DNA of 64,000 nucleotides from Monosporascus cannonballus (taxonomy: Eukaryota > Ascomycota > Sordariomycetes > Xylariales): the NCBI GenBank assembly GCA_004154925.1, contig QJNS01000054.1:1-64000 (forward strand), in the 5' to 3' direction. Shown in pieces: positions 1 to 11,484 of this stretch. How positions within the stretch are numbered: the stretch's first letter is position 1; each line of letters begins with the position of its first letter. A program made the position numbers and the translations under genes. The notes under the pieces are model-generated. The model was given only the letters and a program-made list of their open reading frames with translations. It did not search any database and had not been told where the DNA came from.

Positions 1-279
1 GTCGCTCTTCCGTTATCCTTGGCGGCAGAAAATGGGCGTGAGACCGGTGTCGAATTGTTGCTTGATAGTGGCAAGGTCGACCCAGACGTGAAAGATATGA
101 AAGGATGGACGCCGTTATTGTTGGCGGCAGAAAATGGGCACGAGGCTGTTGTCAAATTGCTGCTTGATACTGGCAAGGTCGACCCAGACATCAAAGATAT
201 GAGAGGACGGACGCCGTTATTTTTGGCGGCAGAAAATGGGCACAAGGCGGTCATTGACTTGTTGCAAGGCATATTGTAA
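1..279 (+). CDS. ankyrin-repeat protein, C-terminal fragment (runs off the left edge)
   Basis: The reading frame is open from base 1 to a TAA at 277-279, so the gene starts left of the window. It holds about three ankyrin repeats with the usual core (TPLLLAAENGHEAVVKLLL) and ends shortly after the last one (DLLQGIL). The repeat is also exact at the DNA level: the same 18-base word begins at 19, 121 and 223, a strict 102-bp (34-residue) period. This near-identity between units points to recent unit duplication or homogenisation, as in fungal NLR-like and other ankyrin proteins with variable repeat number. Ankyrin repeats bind proteins; what this one binds, and what domain precedes the repeats, cannot be seen here. 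Confidence 0.8.
   Translation, partial: VALPLSLAAENGRETGVELLLDSGKVDPDVKDMKGWTPLLLAAENGHEAVVKLLLDTGKVDPDIKDMRGRTPLFLAAENGHKAVIDLLQGIL
19..279 (+). repeat. 102-bp tandem repeat encoding ankyrin units
   Basis: Nearly identical units start at 19, 121 and 223, exactly 102 bp apart. Differences are few and mostly conservative. The array lies inside the ankyrin coding region and keeps the frame. Confidence 0.8.
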
Positions 280-2812
280 TTTCTACCTTGCCGTAACACA
301 GGACCGGTCTGGGAAGATCCGCAGGGTTTTTCGTAATCGAATAATCCCCTAGCATCTTATAAGCAATTTCCTCTATAGCATCTACGCTTATTGCATTGTG
401 ACAGTATGATGGGGTAATATTGCTACGTATAAAGGCGAAATGGTCTTATAGTTGGTCTGGCATTAACAAATATATGATGAGATACTTAAGTCCCTTAATT
501 AAACCTCAGATGCAAAATACGACGGGCTGACATCCAGGCTCGGAAAACCGTTGTTCAACAGCCTCGAAAAAGATAATAAGGCTATTTTGGATCGTATGCG
601 AATGGGGCATTTTAACTATAATCCCCATCTCGAGGTTTCTTACCGCTTAAGCACGTAGGATTTATTTCTGCCTCCTACCGGCACTCAGTCCACTTCCACT
701 TTCAGCTTGGTTAAGTGCCTCGCCTGAAAGGCCGGTATGGAGGGGTTGTAAATCGAGGGTCATCGTGGAGATTTAGGTGAACCGGGAAAAGGAAGAGGGG
801 CTCGATGTACCATCAAGTCATGGTCGTTGACAAGTTATCTATATCGGAAACTTCTCCATTTATATCAGGTGCATTGTAGTCATGTATAGCACAGTCTAAG
901 GGATGTCTCTTTATCATGCTAAACTTTATACAAGAAGAGTCGCTTTTCTATAATATCAGAAATAGCTTTGCACAGAGCGTACTAGATACAATTGCCTCTG
1001 GACAGTCAGGCTTGAGTGAAAATGAGCATCGACCTAAGTGAACCATGCAGTTAAAAAGTCTAATAATAAGTTGGCTTTTTATCGAAAGCATGCGTTCCAA
1101 AACCTCTCAAAAATTACTGGTCAGTAGAACAATGGCCTTTGCTGAAGTTGAAAATAAGATGTGGGGCTCTGAAAAGGGGGAGGACATCACGTGACCACCA
1201 GGAACATGATTGGTGTGAGGGGATACCAGGGGCACTTGTGCCCCCGCTGAGGTACCGTTTTCCATTTGATGTAATTTGATACTGTTATATACAGGTTAAT
1301 GGTGGTCGGAAGTATCTTGAGCATGTAGGCCTACAAGGATTCTGTGGACCCCGCTACCGTCGAGTTGCCTTGGGTGTGTGCCGGAGGCTCCCGGCGAGCA
1401 CTCTGTGTATAATCATACCAGCTCCTTATACGGCCAGTTCGTACCACCTTAGGTCTTGCACTTCTAGATGGCCACCTGCTGCACTCACCTGTAATAAGCT
1501 CTCTCCATCCTCGCATCATCACTTCTCTCCAGTTGCGTCTGCAGTGCTCTTGGTCAAAGATCTCGTTGCTTGATCCGCTTTCTTACGTCTCGGACCTGAC
1601 CGGCATCCCTAACCGACTCCGAAACATAGAGAAATTGTGGAGAATCGTTGGTCCCCGAACAAGGACCAACCGCGTTGGAAGTGGAATGAAGTCAAGTGAC
1701 GTTGCCAAAGTGGCTATGCAAGCAGGCTGAGCACCAAACGCGCGGTGCCAGTGACCCCCACTCGGTCGATATTCGGCTTGGCACTCCTCCAGTTACCATT
1801 AAAGTCGCAGGTCGTGATCAAGATGGTTGACACACTTTCCTCGGACCACTAACCGAGAGTGTGTCAATTATTTTGATAACGGCCTGAGGATCGTGTCCCG
1901 GGGTATTTTCTGTTAGTTGGCTCCACAGGCCCAGGTGTTGCCATGAAAGGTTAAATGTAGAGTCCTATAGAAATTGTATAGGATGTGCATCATCACTTGC
2001 TTCTAGATCAAACTTTGGTAGATCCCGATAGTGCTAAACAAGGCGAAAAGAACTGGGTTATATCTATCGGATATAAATTTTTATACACTTACATTCATAT
2101 TCCGTCCACCGGCTGGAGGAAACTGACAAGAAATCCCCCCGCGTACTGTAGGTACCTACCTAATGGCAAGCAGTATCCGGTGGAAGGCGATAGCTTCGGG
2201 ATAAGCCACACTTCGTACCTCAATTACCACACCAACCTTTTAACGGTGGGTCAATGGCTACACTGGCAGGTGGCCGGCACAAAAGTTAGCAGTGTTGCAA
2301 ATGAGCTAAAGACTTCACAGGCGATTCTGTTAACAAAACAGAATATATAAATTTGAGAAATATGATATCCGCATTAAAGGAATTATGGAAAGACCCCGGG
2401 AAGTTCCCGTCTATGCCTATCTGTTGAAACCAATGAGTTATTGTCCAAGGAGTCGTTGGACGGTTTTCTGAAGGTGCGCGAATATTTGTGTCAACCACCT
2501 GACTAGGTATCTATTTTGACCCCATGACAATGGATAGGTGGTGCCTTCTTGCATGCCCAGCACTCCTGATCGACAGTCCCCGCTCTCTACTTCATGGGCG
2601 CATTAAAGCTTGCTCCGTCTACCTGACAAGACACCAATATGTTATATCTGGACAGAAATCCACAGTGGAGGTCCCATCGCAGGTAGACGACTCGAGATTT
2701 CCAAATGATACAATAACATTTATCCCGGTGCGTATCCTATACCGTTATCTGCCGGCCTTGTGTTGTTGCAAGGACAACTCTGGGGTCACCCGACGTTGGC
2801 GTTGCCCTGGAC
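280..2812. other. intergenic, no supported gene
   Basis: No conserved protein was recognised on either strand. The longest open frame (1985-2350, plus) starts at GTG and resembles nothing I know. A strong inverted repeat lies at 1827-1867. Part of this stretch must hold the original promoter of the antiporter pseudogene. Confidence 0.5.
1827..1867. repeat. inverted repeat / hairpin
   Basis: The arms TTGACACACT and AGTGTGTCAA are perfect complements, extended inward by CTCGG and CCGAG with a three-base bulge on the left. The loop is short. No gene end is close enough to call it a terminator. It could be a palindromic regulatory site or the remains of a small inverted-repeat element. Confidence 0.6.
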
Positions 2813-4995
2813 ATGATGCCGACGCTGGAGGTCTCTGGCTTCAACATCGTAATTGCGGTCTTGGGGGGATGGATATCACTCTTTGGCTTGGTTTCGTACC
2901 TCCTAAAGGAGAAATTCTACTTATCAGAAGCGCGTAAGTATCGTGTTACTCCCCAAAAACATAGAAGGGAACTCACTATGAACGGAATCCAGTCATTTCG
3001 CTTCTGGCGGGAGTCGGCTTCTCACCGCATGGGTTCAATTTCATCAGACCAGAGCAATATGCCCTCTTCGATGAGCTGAACCTGGATAAAATTACGTTGA
3101 ACTTCACTCGCCTGGTCCTTGGCGTACAGGTTCTGCTGGCCGGTGTCCAACTACCCAGCAGATATCCGAAGACGGAATGGAAATCTCTGGCGTTGCTGCT
3201 AGGCCCCATCATGGTGGCGATGCGGTTAGCTACAAGCCTCTTGGTTTGGGCTTTGGTTCCAAACCTACCGTTCCTTCACGCTCTAGCTATTGGGGCATGT
3301 GTCACCCCGACTGATCCCGTGCTCTCTAACGTCATCGTAAAGGGAAGATTTGCAGACCATAATATTCCCAAGGATCTCCAAAAGATCATCATCGCCGAGT
3401 CTGGCGCTATGAGACCCTGACATCACACACTGAAGCATATACAACTGAAGAAGCTTTATTATCAGGCTCTGCCCTCCAAGAGATCCTGGCTGGAAAGAGA
3501 GGACGGCGAAGCCTCCTTAAATACATGGAAAATCAACTGTAGCTATGAGGGATAACTGTCGAAAGTGACCGTAGGTGGTCCGATAAGCGGTGCAACTGAT
3601 GGTCCCATTTATATGGGTCTTCGGCTAGGTCCGACAGGCGCCAATGATGGACTTGAATATCCTTTTCTGTTCTTCGCCCTCTATCTCATCCAGTATACAG
3701 GCGACGGAGGTCGTGCAGAATCGGGAGGTGCAGCGACAGCAATGGGCTTGTGGTTCGGGGACATGTGGGGTTATACCATCTTCCTCAGTGTGGTATATGG
3801 CGCCGCGGTTGGCTGGCTCGCAAAAGAACTATTGCATTATGCTCAAGCACGCAACTGGGTCGACCGGGAAAGCTTTCTCGTCTTCGCAATCTCCCTCGCA
3901 TTATTCATCACCGGCACTTGCGGTATGATGGTAAGCGACGATATCCTGGCCTGTTTCGTTGCTGGTAATGTCTTTTACGTGGGATGATTGGTTCCGCCTG
4001 GAAACGCTTGACGATTCCCTCCAACCAACAATCGATATGTTGCTCAACGTCGCATTTTTTATGTGGTAAGCGGCCTCGGGCGTCGATTCTCACCCTTGTT
4101 TCTTAGTCCACGAGCACAGATTTCGGATTCAGGTCATTCGGGAGTGTATAGTTCCTAGAACAGGCTTATGAATCCAGATAGAGAAGATACTGACTGTGGA
4201 CGCTACAGGTACGGTGCCGTATGCCCGTGGCACAGCTTTGCAGTGAACGGCGTCATCCCACTATACCGGCTAGTAGTGCTGAGTGTCTTGATCCTTCTTT
4301 TCCGGCGCATGCCCTTTATCTATGGCCTCCACAAGTTCATACATCAGATCGAGCTTGCATCCCAGGCGATATTTATGGGATTCTTCGGACCAATTGGCTG
4401 TTCTGCGATCTTCTACCTCTACATCGCCTTGGAGTTTGTTGAGAGGCTTAAAGACAAGGAGAGACATGATGTGGATAACCTAAACGAAGCAGTACGGGTT
4501 ATTGTCTGGTTCATGCTGGTCTCTAGCGTGGTGAGTACTCGCCCGCCTGAGCGTCAAGTGTTTCCAATTAATGATTTACCCCTGAAGGTAATCCATGGAC
4601 TGTGTATTCCTTTGGGGATATTCGGTTTATATCTGCCTCGAACCCTTTCGGGGACAAATGCGGGCGACGAGGACGAACCAATTTTCCGCATCCGGGACAT
4701 ATCTACTGCCTTGCCTCAAGCGTTGAACCTGGGTCGCTTCAGAACAGGTACTAGGGCGAGCAGTTCCCATAATTCGGCCTTAAACCCATCGCGGTCATTC
4801 TATACAAGTTATGGCTCTATCAATCCGAGGAAGGATACGACGGATATGTTATCCCAGATGGATGTGCCCCCCACAAAGAGCCACACATCCGGGGACGGCA
4901 GTCCGGCCGATAATCCGGTCCAGCAGAGTGCGGAATCTTCGCAGAACTTGTCACCACCCGCACAACCCAACCAGACCAGTCTGCTTCCATGCTGA
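2813..4995 (+). pseudogene. Na+/H+ antiporter (fungal NHA1/Sod2 type), disrupted
   Basis: The intact gene would encode a plasma-membrane antiporter that exports Na+ (and K+) in exchange for H+. The N-terminus at 2813/2816 reads MPTLEVSGFN and leads into membrane segments. An intron at 2934-2992 is followed by the family hallmark ACVTPTDPVLSNVIVKG (about 3295-3345). A solo LTR at 3408-3636 then interrupts the frame just after IIAESGA, with a TGA inside it. Homology resumes at 3642 with NDGLEYPFLFFALYL and continues to DDILACFVAGN. One extra T near 3977 shifts the frame before TWDDWFRLETLDD. Introns at 4066-4208 and 4531-4587 flank the last exons, which carry GAVCPWHSF and a hydrophilic tail ending at 4995. 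The two lesions make a normal product impossible. Family identity is very clear. Whether the 3' part is still transcribed is unknown. Confidence 0.85.
3408..3636 (+). mobile_element. 229-bp solo LTR inserted in the antiporter
   Basis: The insert is bounded by a perfect 5-bp target-site duplication, GGCGC at 3403-3407 and again at 3637-3641. Removing the insert and one copy restores continuous antiporter homology. It begins TATGAGACC and ends GTCCGACA. The related copy at 21,028 begins TGTGAGAG, so the original ends were TG...CA, as in LTRs. It codes for nothing recognisable. No internal region is present, which fits a solo LTR left by recombination, or a small non-autonomous element. It is not RIP-mutated, as expected for such a short repeat. 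Confidence 0.8.
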
Positions 4996-5241
4996 GAGCA
5001 GGCCTTTACCTCCCGGACCTTTTCAGCATTATAAAGCGGCTGCAATGGTCGTTAGATTTGCTTTTGCGTTCGCACACCCGTGCTCGGATAATGGTCGGCC
5101 AATCGCATCTAGTCGTTCCCAAGGTGTCAACACTTTGGTCGAGTCGGAGGGTGCCATCTGCGTCAAAGTATTTCTGTTTATTCGGCCCTCTACCATTAAG
5201 CAAGTATCTGCTGATCTCAGGATCATATCAAGTCGATCCCC

Positions 5242-5321
5242 GTATATATATAAGCGGTCTAATCGGCTTGGCTTTCCGCCGAATGTTAAACTGCATTATA
5301 TTTAGACCGCTTTATATGTAT
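5242..5321. repeat. inverted repeat with about 20-bp arms
   Basis: The left arm (5242-5262, ...TAAGCGGTCTAA) and right arm (5302-5321, TTAGACCGCTTTATATGTAT) are near-perfect complements. About 39 bp separate them. The AT-rich outer ends and GC-rich inner core look like the termini of a tiny fold-back or MITE-like element. No clear target-site duplication was found. Confidence 0.6.
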
Positions 5322-5639
5322 CTCAAGGACTTTTGGTTATTATCCAACTGGACCGGTTCCAAATATAGAGACGGATAACACACGGGATAGCTCAATACAG
5401 CAATTACAATTAAAGAGCAACTGTTGTTCCCGCTAACATGAAGATATACCTACTGATGGTCGACAAAAGAAGAAATACGAGATATACATAGGCCTCACAC
5501 TTTTGCTTTCAGCTCAACAAATCATTTGAGCATATGCATCCTTGAATCACTTAACCACGTATATTCCTACCAATACAGATTCGAAAAGTCTTATAAGATC
5601 ACACTGTTTCTTGCTATGTTTGATAATAGGGGCAATCCG

Positions 5640-5985
5640 TGACGCCACCATCTCCGACATGCCAAATCGCCTTTTGACCAGGAGCTACAGACGTGGTCTA
5701 CCACCTCGCCTATAAGACTACTACAGAGCAGTCTCCAAGCCTCTTGGCCATCAGCAATGGTCCCCAGCAGTGTCGGAAAGAAGCCCTCCTGCGCCGAGCC
5801 ACCGAATTCTGACGCCCCCAAGATCGAGTACCCAAGGCTGACAAGCCCTAACCGAGAAACCCGAGTCCGATACCACTAAGGCAGATGCCCCAAAACCCAA
5901 GGACGCCAACGATCCGTTCGAGGGCGAGGAAGTGAAGTTTTCACAGAACCAGGGGAAAGTGTTTTCAGCCACCAGAAGCACACGA
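5640..5985 (+). pseudogene. possible eroded coding fragment
   Basis: The plus strand here has protein-like composition and short open stretches rich in P, D, K and E (for example KADAPKPKDANDPFEG), but with stops and shifting frames. It may be an exonic relic. I recognise no family, so this is only a weak call. Confidence 0.2.
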
Positions 5986-7054
5986 TGCGGTAATGAAAGA
6001 AAGCCTGATGGTAGGCATTGCTTTTCCTATGCGGGCTTTAACACTTGACTATTTATAAGATTTCGATAGCACATATACCTGTTTACATTGCGGATAGGCT
6101 GTTTAATTCAGCCTTCATCTTACAAGAGCAACAGATCTAAAAGCTCATAGATCATAGATGTACAAGTACTAAACATATTGGCTTAATGTGCTTTAATACT
6201 TAGCGGTTACGGAGATCTCAACCAAGTATTCTGCTGACTTAATCTTAACACATATATAGCAGCGGCTGCCCTATACGATATATTCATTATTCAGTTCGAT
6301 ATTAACACCCTAAATTCACTGTTGAAATGCAATAATAGTGCGTGCAATAAGGGGTACGGGATGTATAACACGTAACGATATAACACAATACTGAGGAGCG
6401 TAGCGTTTTAATCGTCTACCGAAAGGTGAGATAAATAAAACTACCTCTAAATTTTGCTCTCCCGGATATCTCCGTCTGAACGATATGCCCCTAAAAAGAC
6501 GAACTCGCATATTATGGAGCTTCGTATTATGGTCGTAACTACCAAGAGGAAAGTGGGGAATGAACACACTGGACTCGGGAGGAGCGGGGATAGTCCGACG
6601 TGATGTGGCACTCAAAAAATGGCTTACTATTGACAGCTCCGGCTCTGAGGAGGGAAGAACCTTTTTAAGCCCTCTGTGCTGATCGAGGCCGTTATATAGC
6701 CCCTGGTGGGCTCCCTAGGAGGTTCGTCAGGGGGAGCTGATTGGAGTCCTTTAGACCCCCATAATTGACTGCGATTGGTGAACTTGGCAGGGTTTGTACC
6801 CAATTTTCTCCAGGGGAAGATATCTGATCGTTTTGTTTCATTTTAGTTCATTTCACATCTATGAAACCGTTGACAGTCTAGTTCGCAGGGGTGAAACACC
6901 AACAATGCATTCGGATCAACACGCACATCCTCATTCGCAAATCGGTGTTTTCTATCCAGATGTCGTCAGGTTCCATCTACTTTAGCTATCTATCGCCCAG
7001 TCTTGACAAGTCATAACGTCCCCACCCGCTCCACCGCTCTTCCGCATGCTTGCT

Positions 7055-9105
7055 TCACTTGTGCTCGCCGCCGATGCAGGCGATCCGGCCCTCGATCCGC
7101 GGGGCGATGGCCCTGGTCCAGTCAGCCTCGAACTCGCCCTCCTTGAGCTCCTCGACGAGGCTGCACTCGACGCCGGCGATGCGGGCCCACTTGTTGAAGA
7201 CGCGGCGCATGACCTGCATCTCGTGGTCGATCATCTCGACCTCTGCGGTGGCGGGGTTTTCCTGCGCGTCCCCGTCCCCGTCACCATCCCCGTCAACGTC
7301 CTCGCCCACATCCTCGCTGTCAGAGTCGTCGAGTGGCGTGGTGATGTTGGCCTTGCGTTGGCGGATCTTCTCGGGCGTCCAGTCCTCCCAGCCCTTGCCG
7401 GGGAGATTGGTCCGCACCGTCGGTGAGGCCGGTGTGGGCCCCGGCGTCGGTTTGTGTTTGACGTGGTGGTGGGTGCCAACCTCGTCGGAGACCTTGTTCC
7501 AGTGCCTCCCCATGCTCTTTCCCCAGTGCTTCCACTGGCCCATGACTTTGAGTGACATGAAGTACTGGCGGAGCATCATGGAGATGAGAATGCCGTTCTC
7601 TTCTGCGACGATCTCCTCCGCTGCCCCGCCTTCCGCTTCTATCAGGAGGCTGTCATACCCATCCTTTCCCCGGCCCATGTAGCCTCTTGTGACGAGTGTG
7701 TACTTCCTTTCCATGTCTATCGGGTCGCCGCCGATGGTTGCGGACACTATCCGAGAACCGGTAGGTTTCCGGGCGTCGAACTCAAATGTGATATTGGACA
7801 CCTGCGGAAAACGACCCTCGAGGGCTGGATACTGGGACACACCGTTCTCCAATGCATCCCAAATTGCTTGACCGGTAACCTTAATTACGACGACGGGATC
7901 TTCAAAGGGGAAGCAGTTCATGATATCCTTCAGCAAGATGGGACCTGGTGCGTAGACCTGATCACCACGAATAGTTCCTGACGCCATCAATGCGCAGTCA
8001 CCGGAGTAGTAATGCCTCATGATATCGCAGACCCAGTTGGCGATATTGCTCTCCCTCAGTCTAACCGTCCTGAACCTGGCATCAAGCGGGGCAGCTGTAT
8101 ATCCGACGGGCTTGTCGAGGGTTTTCTTGAGGCTGGCCGTCAATTTTTCAACCAGCTTCACAGTATCGTGGTGAGGAGGGATTTCAGAAGTAACATCACG
8201 CCGGGTTATATCGATATCCCATCTACCTGAGTCGTCGTTCCGTCGCCAGGCCTCGACATAACTAAGCTGTTTGAAATCGCTACCTGAGCGTAACACGTGG
8301 GTCCCTTTGATGAAGCTGTGATTGTAGTAATGGTCATGGCCGCCAAGGATGATGTCAATCAACCCGTCAGTCTGTTCAGCCAGCTTGTTGTCATTCGGTT
8401 CGCGCATGTGCGTCACGGCAATGACAATTTCAGCTCCTTCTGCCCGTAGCTGAGGAACGAGTTCCTTCGCCGTCTCGCTAGCGGACTTGTAAATGAGATT
8501 AGGAGGAAGGCTGTTGATTGTGGCCAACCACTCCCGTTCACCAAGTCCGATCAGACCGATCTTGATGCCGTTGGAGGTTGCTATCATATGTGTCTTCTTG
8601 GCGTTGCCAATAGGGACGGAGTCGCCCAAGGCCGGGTCCAGTACGTTCGCAATGAGCCAGGGGAATTTGCATCTTGATGCCAAATGTCTGAATTTGCGAA
8701 TGCCGAAGTCGAGATCATGATTCTGGCATATCGATAAGCCGCGAAGTCCCTCAGAAAGATATAACCGACAAGAATTCTTACACCCAATGCTGCCGCATCT
8801 GTTCCTATTTTATTCAACAACGGAACCATATGATCACCCTTCGTGACGGAGCTCTCTAGGCTCGGGTTGAATGCATCCCCAGAAAACAGAGTCACCAGAT
8901 CGGGTTGCCCCTGGAACTTCTCATCTTCTCGGTAGTGCTTGACTAGCGTCATGAACCGGGCCACACCGCCCACGGGCTCAGCCGAAGACGAATCGACATG
9001 ATAGACGTCATTGTAGTGCAGCAACCTCAAATCCGGAGGGCCGTCATGAGTTCCGGAGCTATACGTGACCGACTCGTTCGGCGGCGGCTTCGTCCTCACC
9101 GGCAT
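7055..9105 (-). CDS. 5'-nucleotidase-like metallophosphatase
   Basis: Two exons on the minus strand, 9105-8782 and 8722-7055, with a 59-nt intron (8723-8781) that begins GTAAGA and ends CAG, give 663 residues. The ATG at 9105 directly precedes the conserved fold; the open frame extends further upstream but only from a non-ATG codon. Metallophosphatase motifs come in order: LLHYNDVYHVD near the N-terminus, LFSGDAFNPS, GNHDLDFG rebuilt exactly across the splice, VTHMREPND and GGHDHYY. The C-terminal 5'-nucleotidase domain follows (RLRESNIANWVCDIMR, MASGTIRGDQVY, GYMGRGKDGYDSL). There is no obvious signal peptide, so an intracellular enzyme is likely. The last 120 residues form an unusual tail with an Asp-Gly run. 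The predicted reaction is hydrolysis of nucleotide monophosphates or related phosphoesters; the actual substrate is unknown. Confidence 0.9.
7266..7312 (-). repeat. Asp-Gly coding microsatellite
   Basis: A short run of near-identical 6-bp units encodes an acidic DGDGDGDGD stretch in the C-terminal tail of the 5'-nucleotidase-like protein. Such runs vary in length between strains and are unlikely to be part of the catalytic fold. Confidence 0.6.
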
Positions 9106-10126
9106 TGTGCTTGTGAAATAAGGTCGAGATGTATGTATGTAGGAGAGTTGGGAGATTGGGCTTCGATGCAAATTCGGGGAAGTGGAGGTGTATGTTGTTT
9201 AGCGTTGGTCCTTATTCAGGTTGACAGGGCTTAACGCTAACTCATCTGCCAAGCTATTGAGTGGAGGAATGTAGCCAACGGCGGGGTCAAACATTTGAAA
9301 GATCAGCAGCCGCCACGCTCTTCTTTAGGTGCATTTACCACAACTATTGCCAATATAATCCCACAATGCAGCTGGTTGACTCCGGACGAGGATATTGCAC
9401 CTAGTTTATCCGATGCTCTCTGGCCCTCTCGCTCTATGTCCTTTCATTTGACATTCTGTACCACCCCGCAACTGGACAGATTTGTCGAGATTCTCAACCG
9501 CAACGGCTACCAATGGACTCGGTCTGTCAACGAAGTTTGATAGGAATTCAGAGCCCGAAATAGTTAGCGGCCCCTACGCAGTATAGGTTGACCGGCGATA
9601 GCCCCTACATCTGCTTAATAGACGTGCAATCTTATGGAGCTATTCTAAACTTAACTGCCAATATAATATGTAACTACAGAGTTGACCGACTTCTTTTAAC
9701 GCGCCGCCCCCGTCTCTCTTCGGCTGAAGGGTGCAGAACTGCGGCTGTGATCCATAAGGACAGGAAGTCGCTCAATTACTTTGATAGGTCGTTTGAACGA
9801 TCGGACTCATACAGACATTGGTAGATTAGGCGCTCTTCGCAGCTACTGTGATGATGGTCGGAGAACCGCTGACCTTGATGGACCCCGAAGCTTTTGCGGC
9901 CTATAGAGGCCTACTTCGTAGCAGCAATGTGGGCCATAGCGCTGTCCATCAAGGTTACATTTGATAGGCTAGAAATACAACGGATGGTGTCGCGGCTATT
10001 ATCCCTTCTTTCCTCCGCTTCTTACTTAATCACGCAAGTTCCCGAATGAAATGGTTAAGCATTGCTTGAAGCAGCACGAATATCATTCCACGCGTATATA
10101 CATCGATACCTATATGCAATTTCACT
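9106..10126. other. intergenic: 5' flank of the 5'-nucleotidase and 3' flank of the MetE-like gene
   Basis: No supported gene lies here; open frames at 9295-9540 and 9588-9824 lack conserved features. The word TTTGATAGG occurs three times (about 9536, 9780 and 9960). A perfect 12-bp inverted repeat lies at 9872-9955. Confidence 0.5.
9872..9955. repeat. 12-bp perfect inverted repeat
   Basis: ACCTTGATGGAC (9872-9883) is exactly complementary to GTCCATCAAGGT (9944-9955), with a 60-bp spacer. It may be the termini of a small inverted-repeat element. No target-site duplication is evident. Confidence 0.55.
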
Positions 10127-11484
10127 TCATGGCTCCCCAGGCCAGATGGAGTCCGCAAGCTGCCTGACCAGCTTCAGCTTCGCGACCATATCGTCATGGG
10201 TGACGGCGTTCCCGAGGTGGTGGCTCGCGAAGCCGCACTGGGGGCTGACACCCATGCGGGCGAGCGCCTGCTCTCGCGTCTGGCCCTGGCCTGCGGCGAT
10301 GACGTCGGCGGCGGCGTAGACGCGGCCGCGCATCTCGCCGAGATCCTCGAGCTGCGGGAACTTGCTGGTGACGATGCCGAGGATGACGTTCTTATGAGCG
10401 GGGAGCTCGCGCAGCGGGTCGAAGGTGCCCGCGCGCTCCGTGTCGTATTCGAGGAAGTACGTGTCGACGGCGATCTCGCCGAAGAGCTTCGTGGCGATGC
10501 GGTCGTACCCGCCCTCGGAGAAGTGACGGCTGTTGGCGAAGTTGCCGCGGCAGAGGTGCAGCCCCACGTGCAGATCTGCGGGCCGCGACGAGATGCAGTC
10601 GTTGTATAGCTTGATGTACGAGTCGAGGAGGGCGTCCGGGTCCTCGCCGTTTTCCTTGAAGCCTGCTATCATCTTCTCCGAGCAGAAGTCTGCGCATCGC
10701 GGCGAGATCAGCGCAGTCTCAGATGAATGTGTTAGCAAAATAGAGAGGCAGGGGGCGACTGACATGCGAGGTTGGGGTCGTCGATTGTCACGTTCCGACA
10801 TCCGTTGTCATACAGGATCTGGAGCTCGGTACGATACGCAACAGCTATATCGGCGAAATATTCTGCGTCGTTGGCGTATACATCTAGGGGGTATGCCATC
10901 CCTGCCTTGTATCTCAGATGGTACCATTCAGGCGCGGCCAGAGTTATCTTCAATTCCTTCACTCTCTCGGGAGGAACCAAGCTCTTAAGGTATTTCCAGT
11001 CCGGGAGGTACGAGCTTCCTACGTGCTTGATCTTTCCGGTGCATACGATGGACTCGCCTGGCTTATGGCCAGACTCGGCTATAAAACTGGTCTTAGAATC
11101 ACGGTGGCTGCAAGAAGTCCTGTGAAATTGGGAGCCAAAAACGACCAACTTACTGAACGCGGCAATATCCGGAACGTACATGCGGAACATGTCCCAGGAA
11201 GGGTTCTGGATCTCTTCGAAGCCCTCGAGATTCGGGAAGAAGGTTCCCCAGAACTGATGTCGACGGTATTCTCCATCGTTAATGGCGTGGTAGCGGAGAT
11301 CGAACTGGAGCTTGACGATATCCTTGATGGCCTCGTCCTCAATGGCGTGGAGTTCCTTGTCCTGGGCGATCTCGAGTGCCTTCGCGCTGTCGAGTTTGAG
11401 GCGCTTCTCTGTCAGTTTAGCCGGGCGGAGCAGCGAACCCATGTGCTCCGCACGGAAGGGCGGACGTTGCTTGTTACCCGTCAT
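10127..11484 (-). CDS. short MetE-like (cobalamin-independent methionine synthase family) protein
   Basis: Three exons on the minus strand (11484-11154, 11078-10764, 10689-10127) give 402 residues. The introns are 75 nt (11079-11153) and 74 nt (10690-10763), both GT...AG. The start is the ATG reading MTGNKQRPPFRAEHMGSLLRP, the usual beginning of YxjG-like MetE relatives; nothing upstream has an ATG. The length is half that of full MetE, so only the C-terminal catalytic barrel is present. The MetE zinc ligands appear as His260 and Cys262 (LHLCRG), Glu296 (FLEYD) and Cys367 (GVSPQCGFAS). This suggests zinc-activated thiol methyl transfer. The partner substrate of the short fungal paralogues is not established, so calling it methionine synthase would overreach. 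The first intron is a multiple of three with no stop, so its retention would not break the frame. Confidence 0.9.

Larger units (their letters stand above)
4996..7054. other. intergenic, mostly featureless
   Basis: This stretch follows the antiporter relic and ends at the stop codon of the 5'-nucleotidase gene. It contains an inverted repeat at 5242-5321 and a possible eroded coding fragment near 5640-5985. The segment 6000-6300 is moderately AT-rich. No intact gene is supported. Confidence 0.5.

Noticed and set aside
1985..2350. 121-codon open frame
   Set aside because: It starts at GTG, matches no family I know, and lies in otherwise featureless DNA.
9295..9540. Open frame upstream of the 5'-nucleotidase gene
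   Set aside because: It begins at TTG with no ATG and no conserved motif.
10196..10609. Plus-strand open frame with protein-like composition
   Set aside because: It is the antisense shadow of the MetE-like exon, a result of its GC-rich codons.
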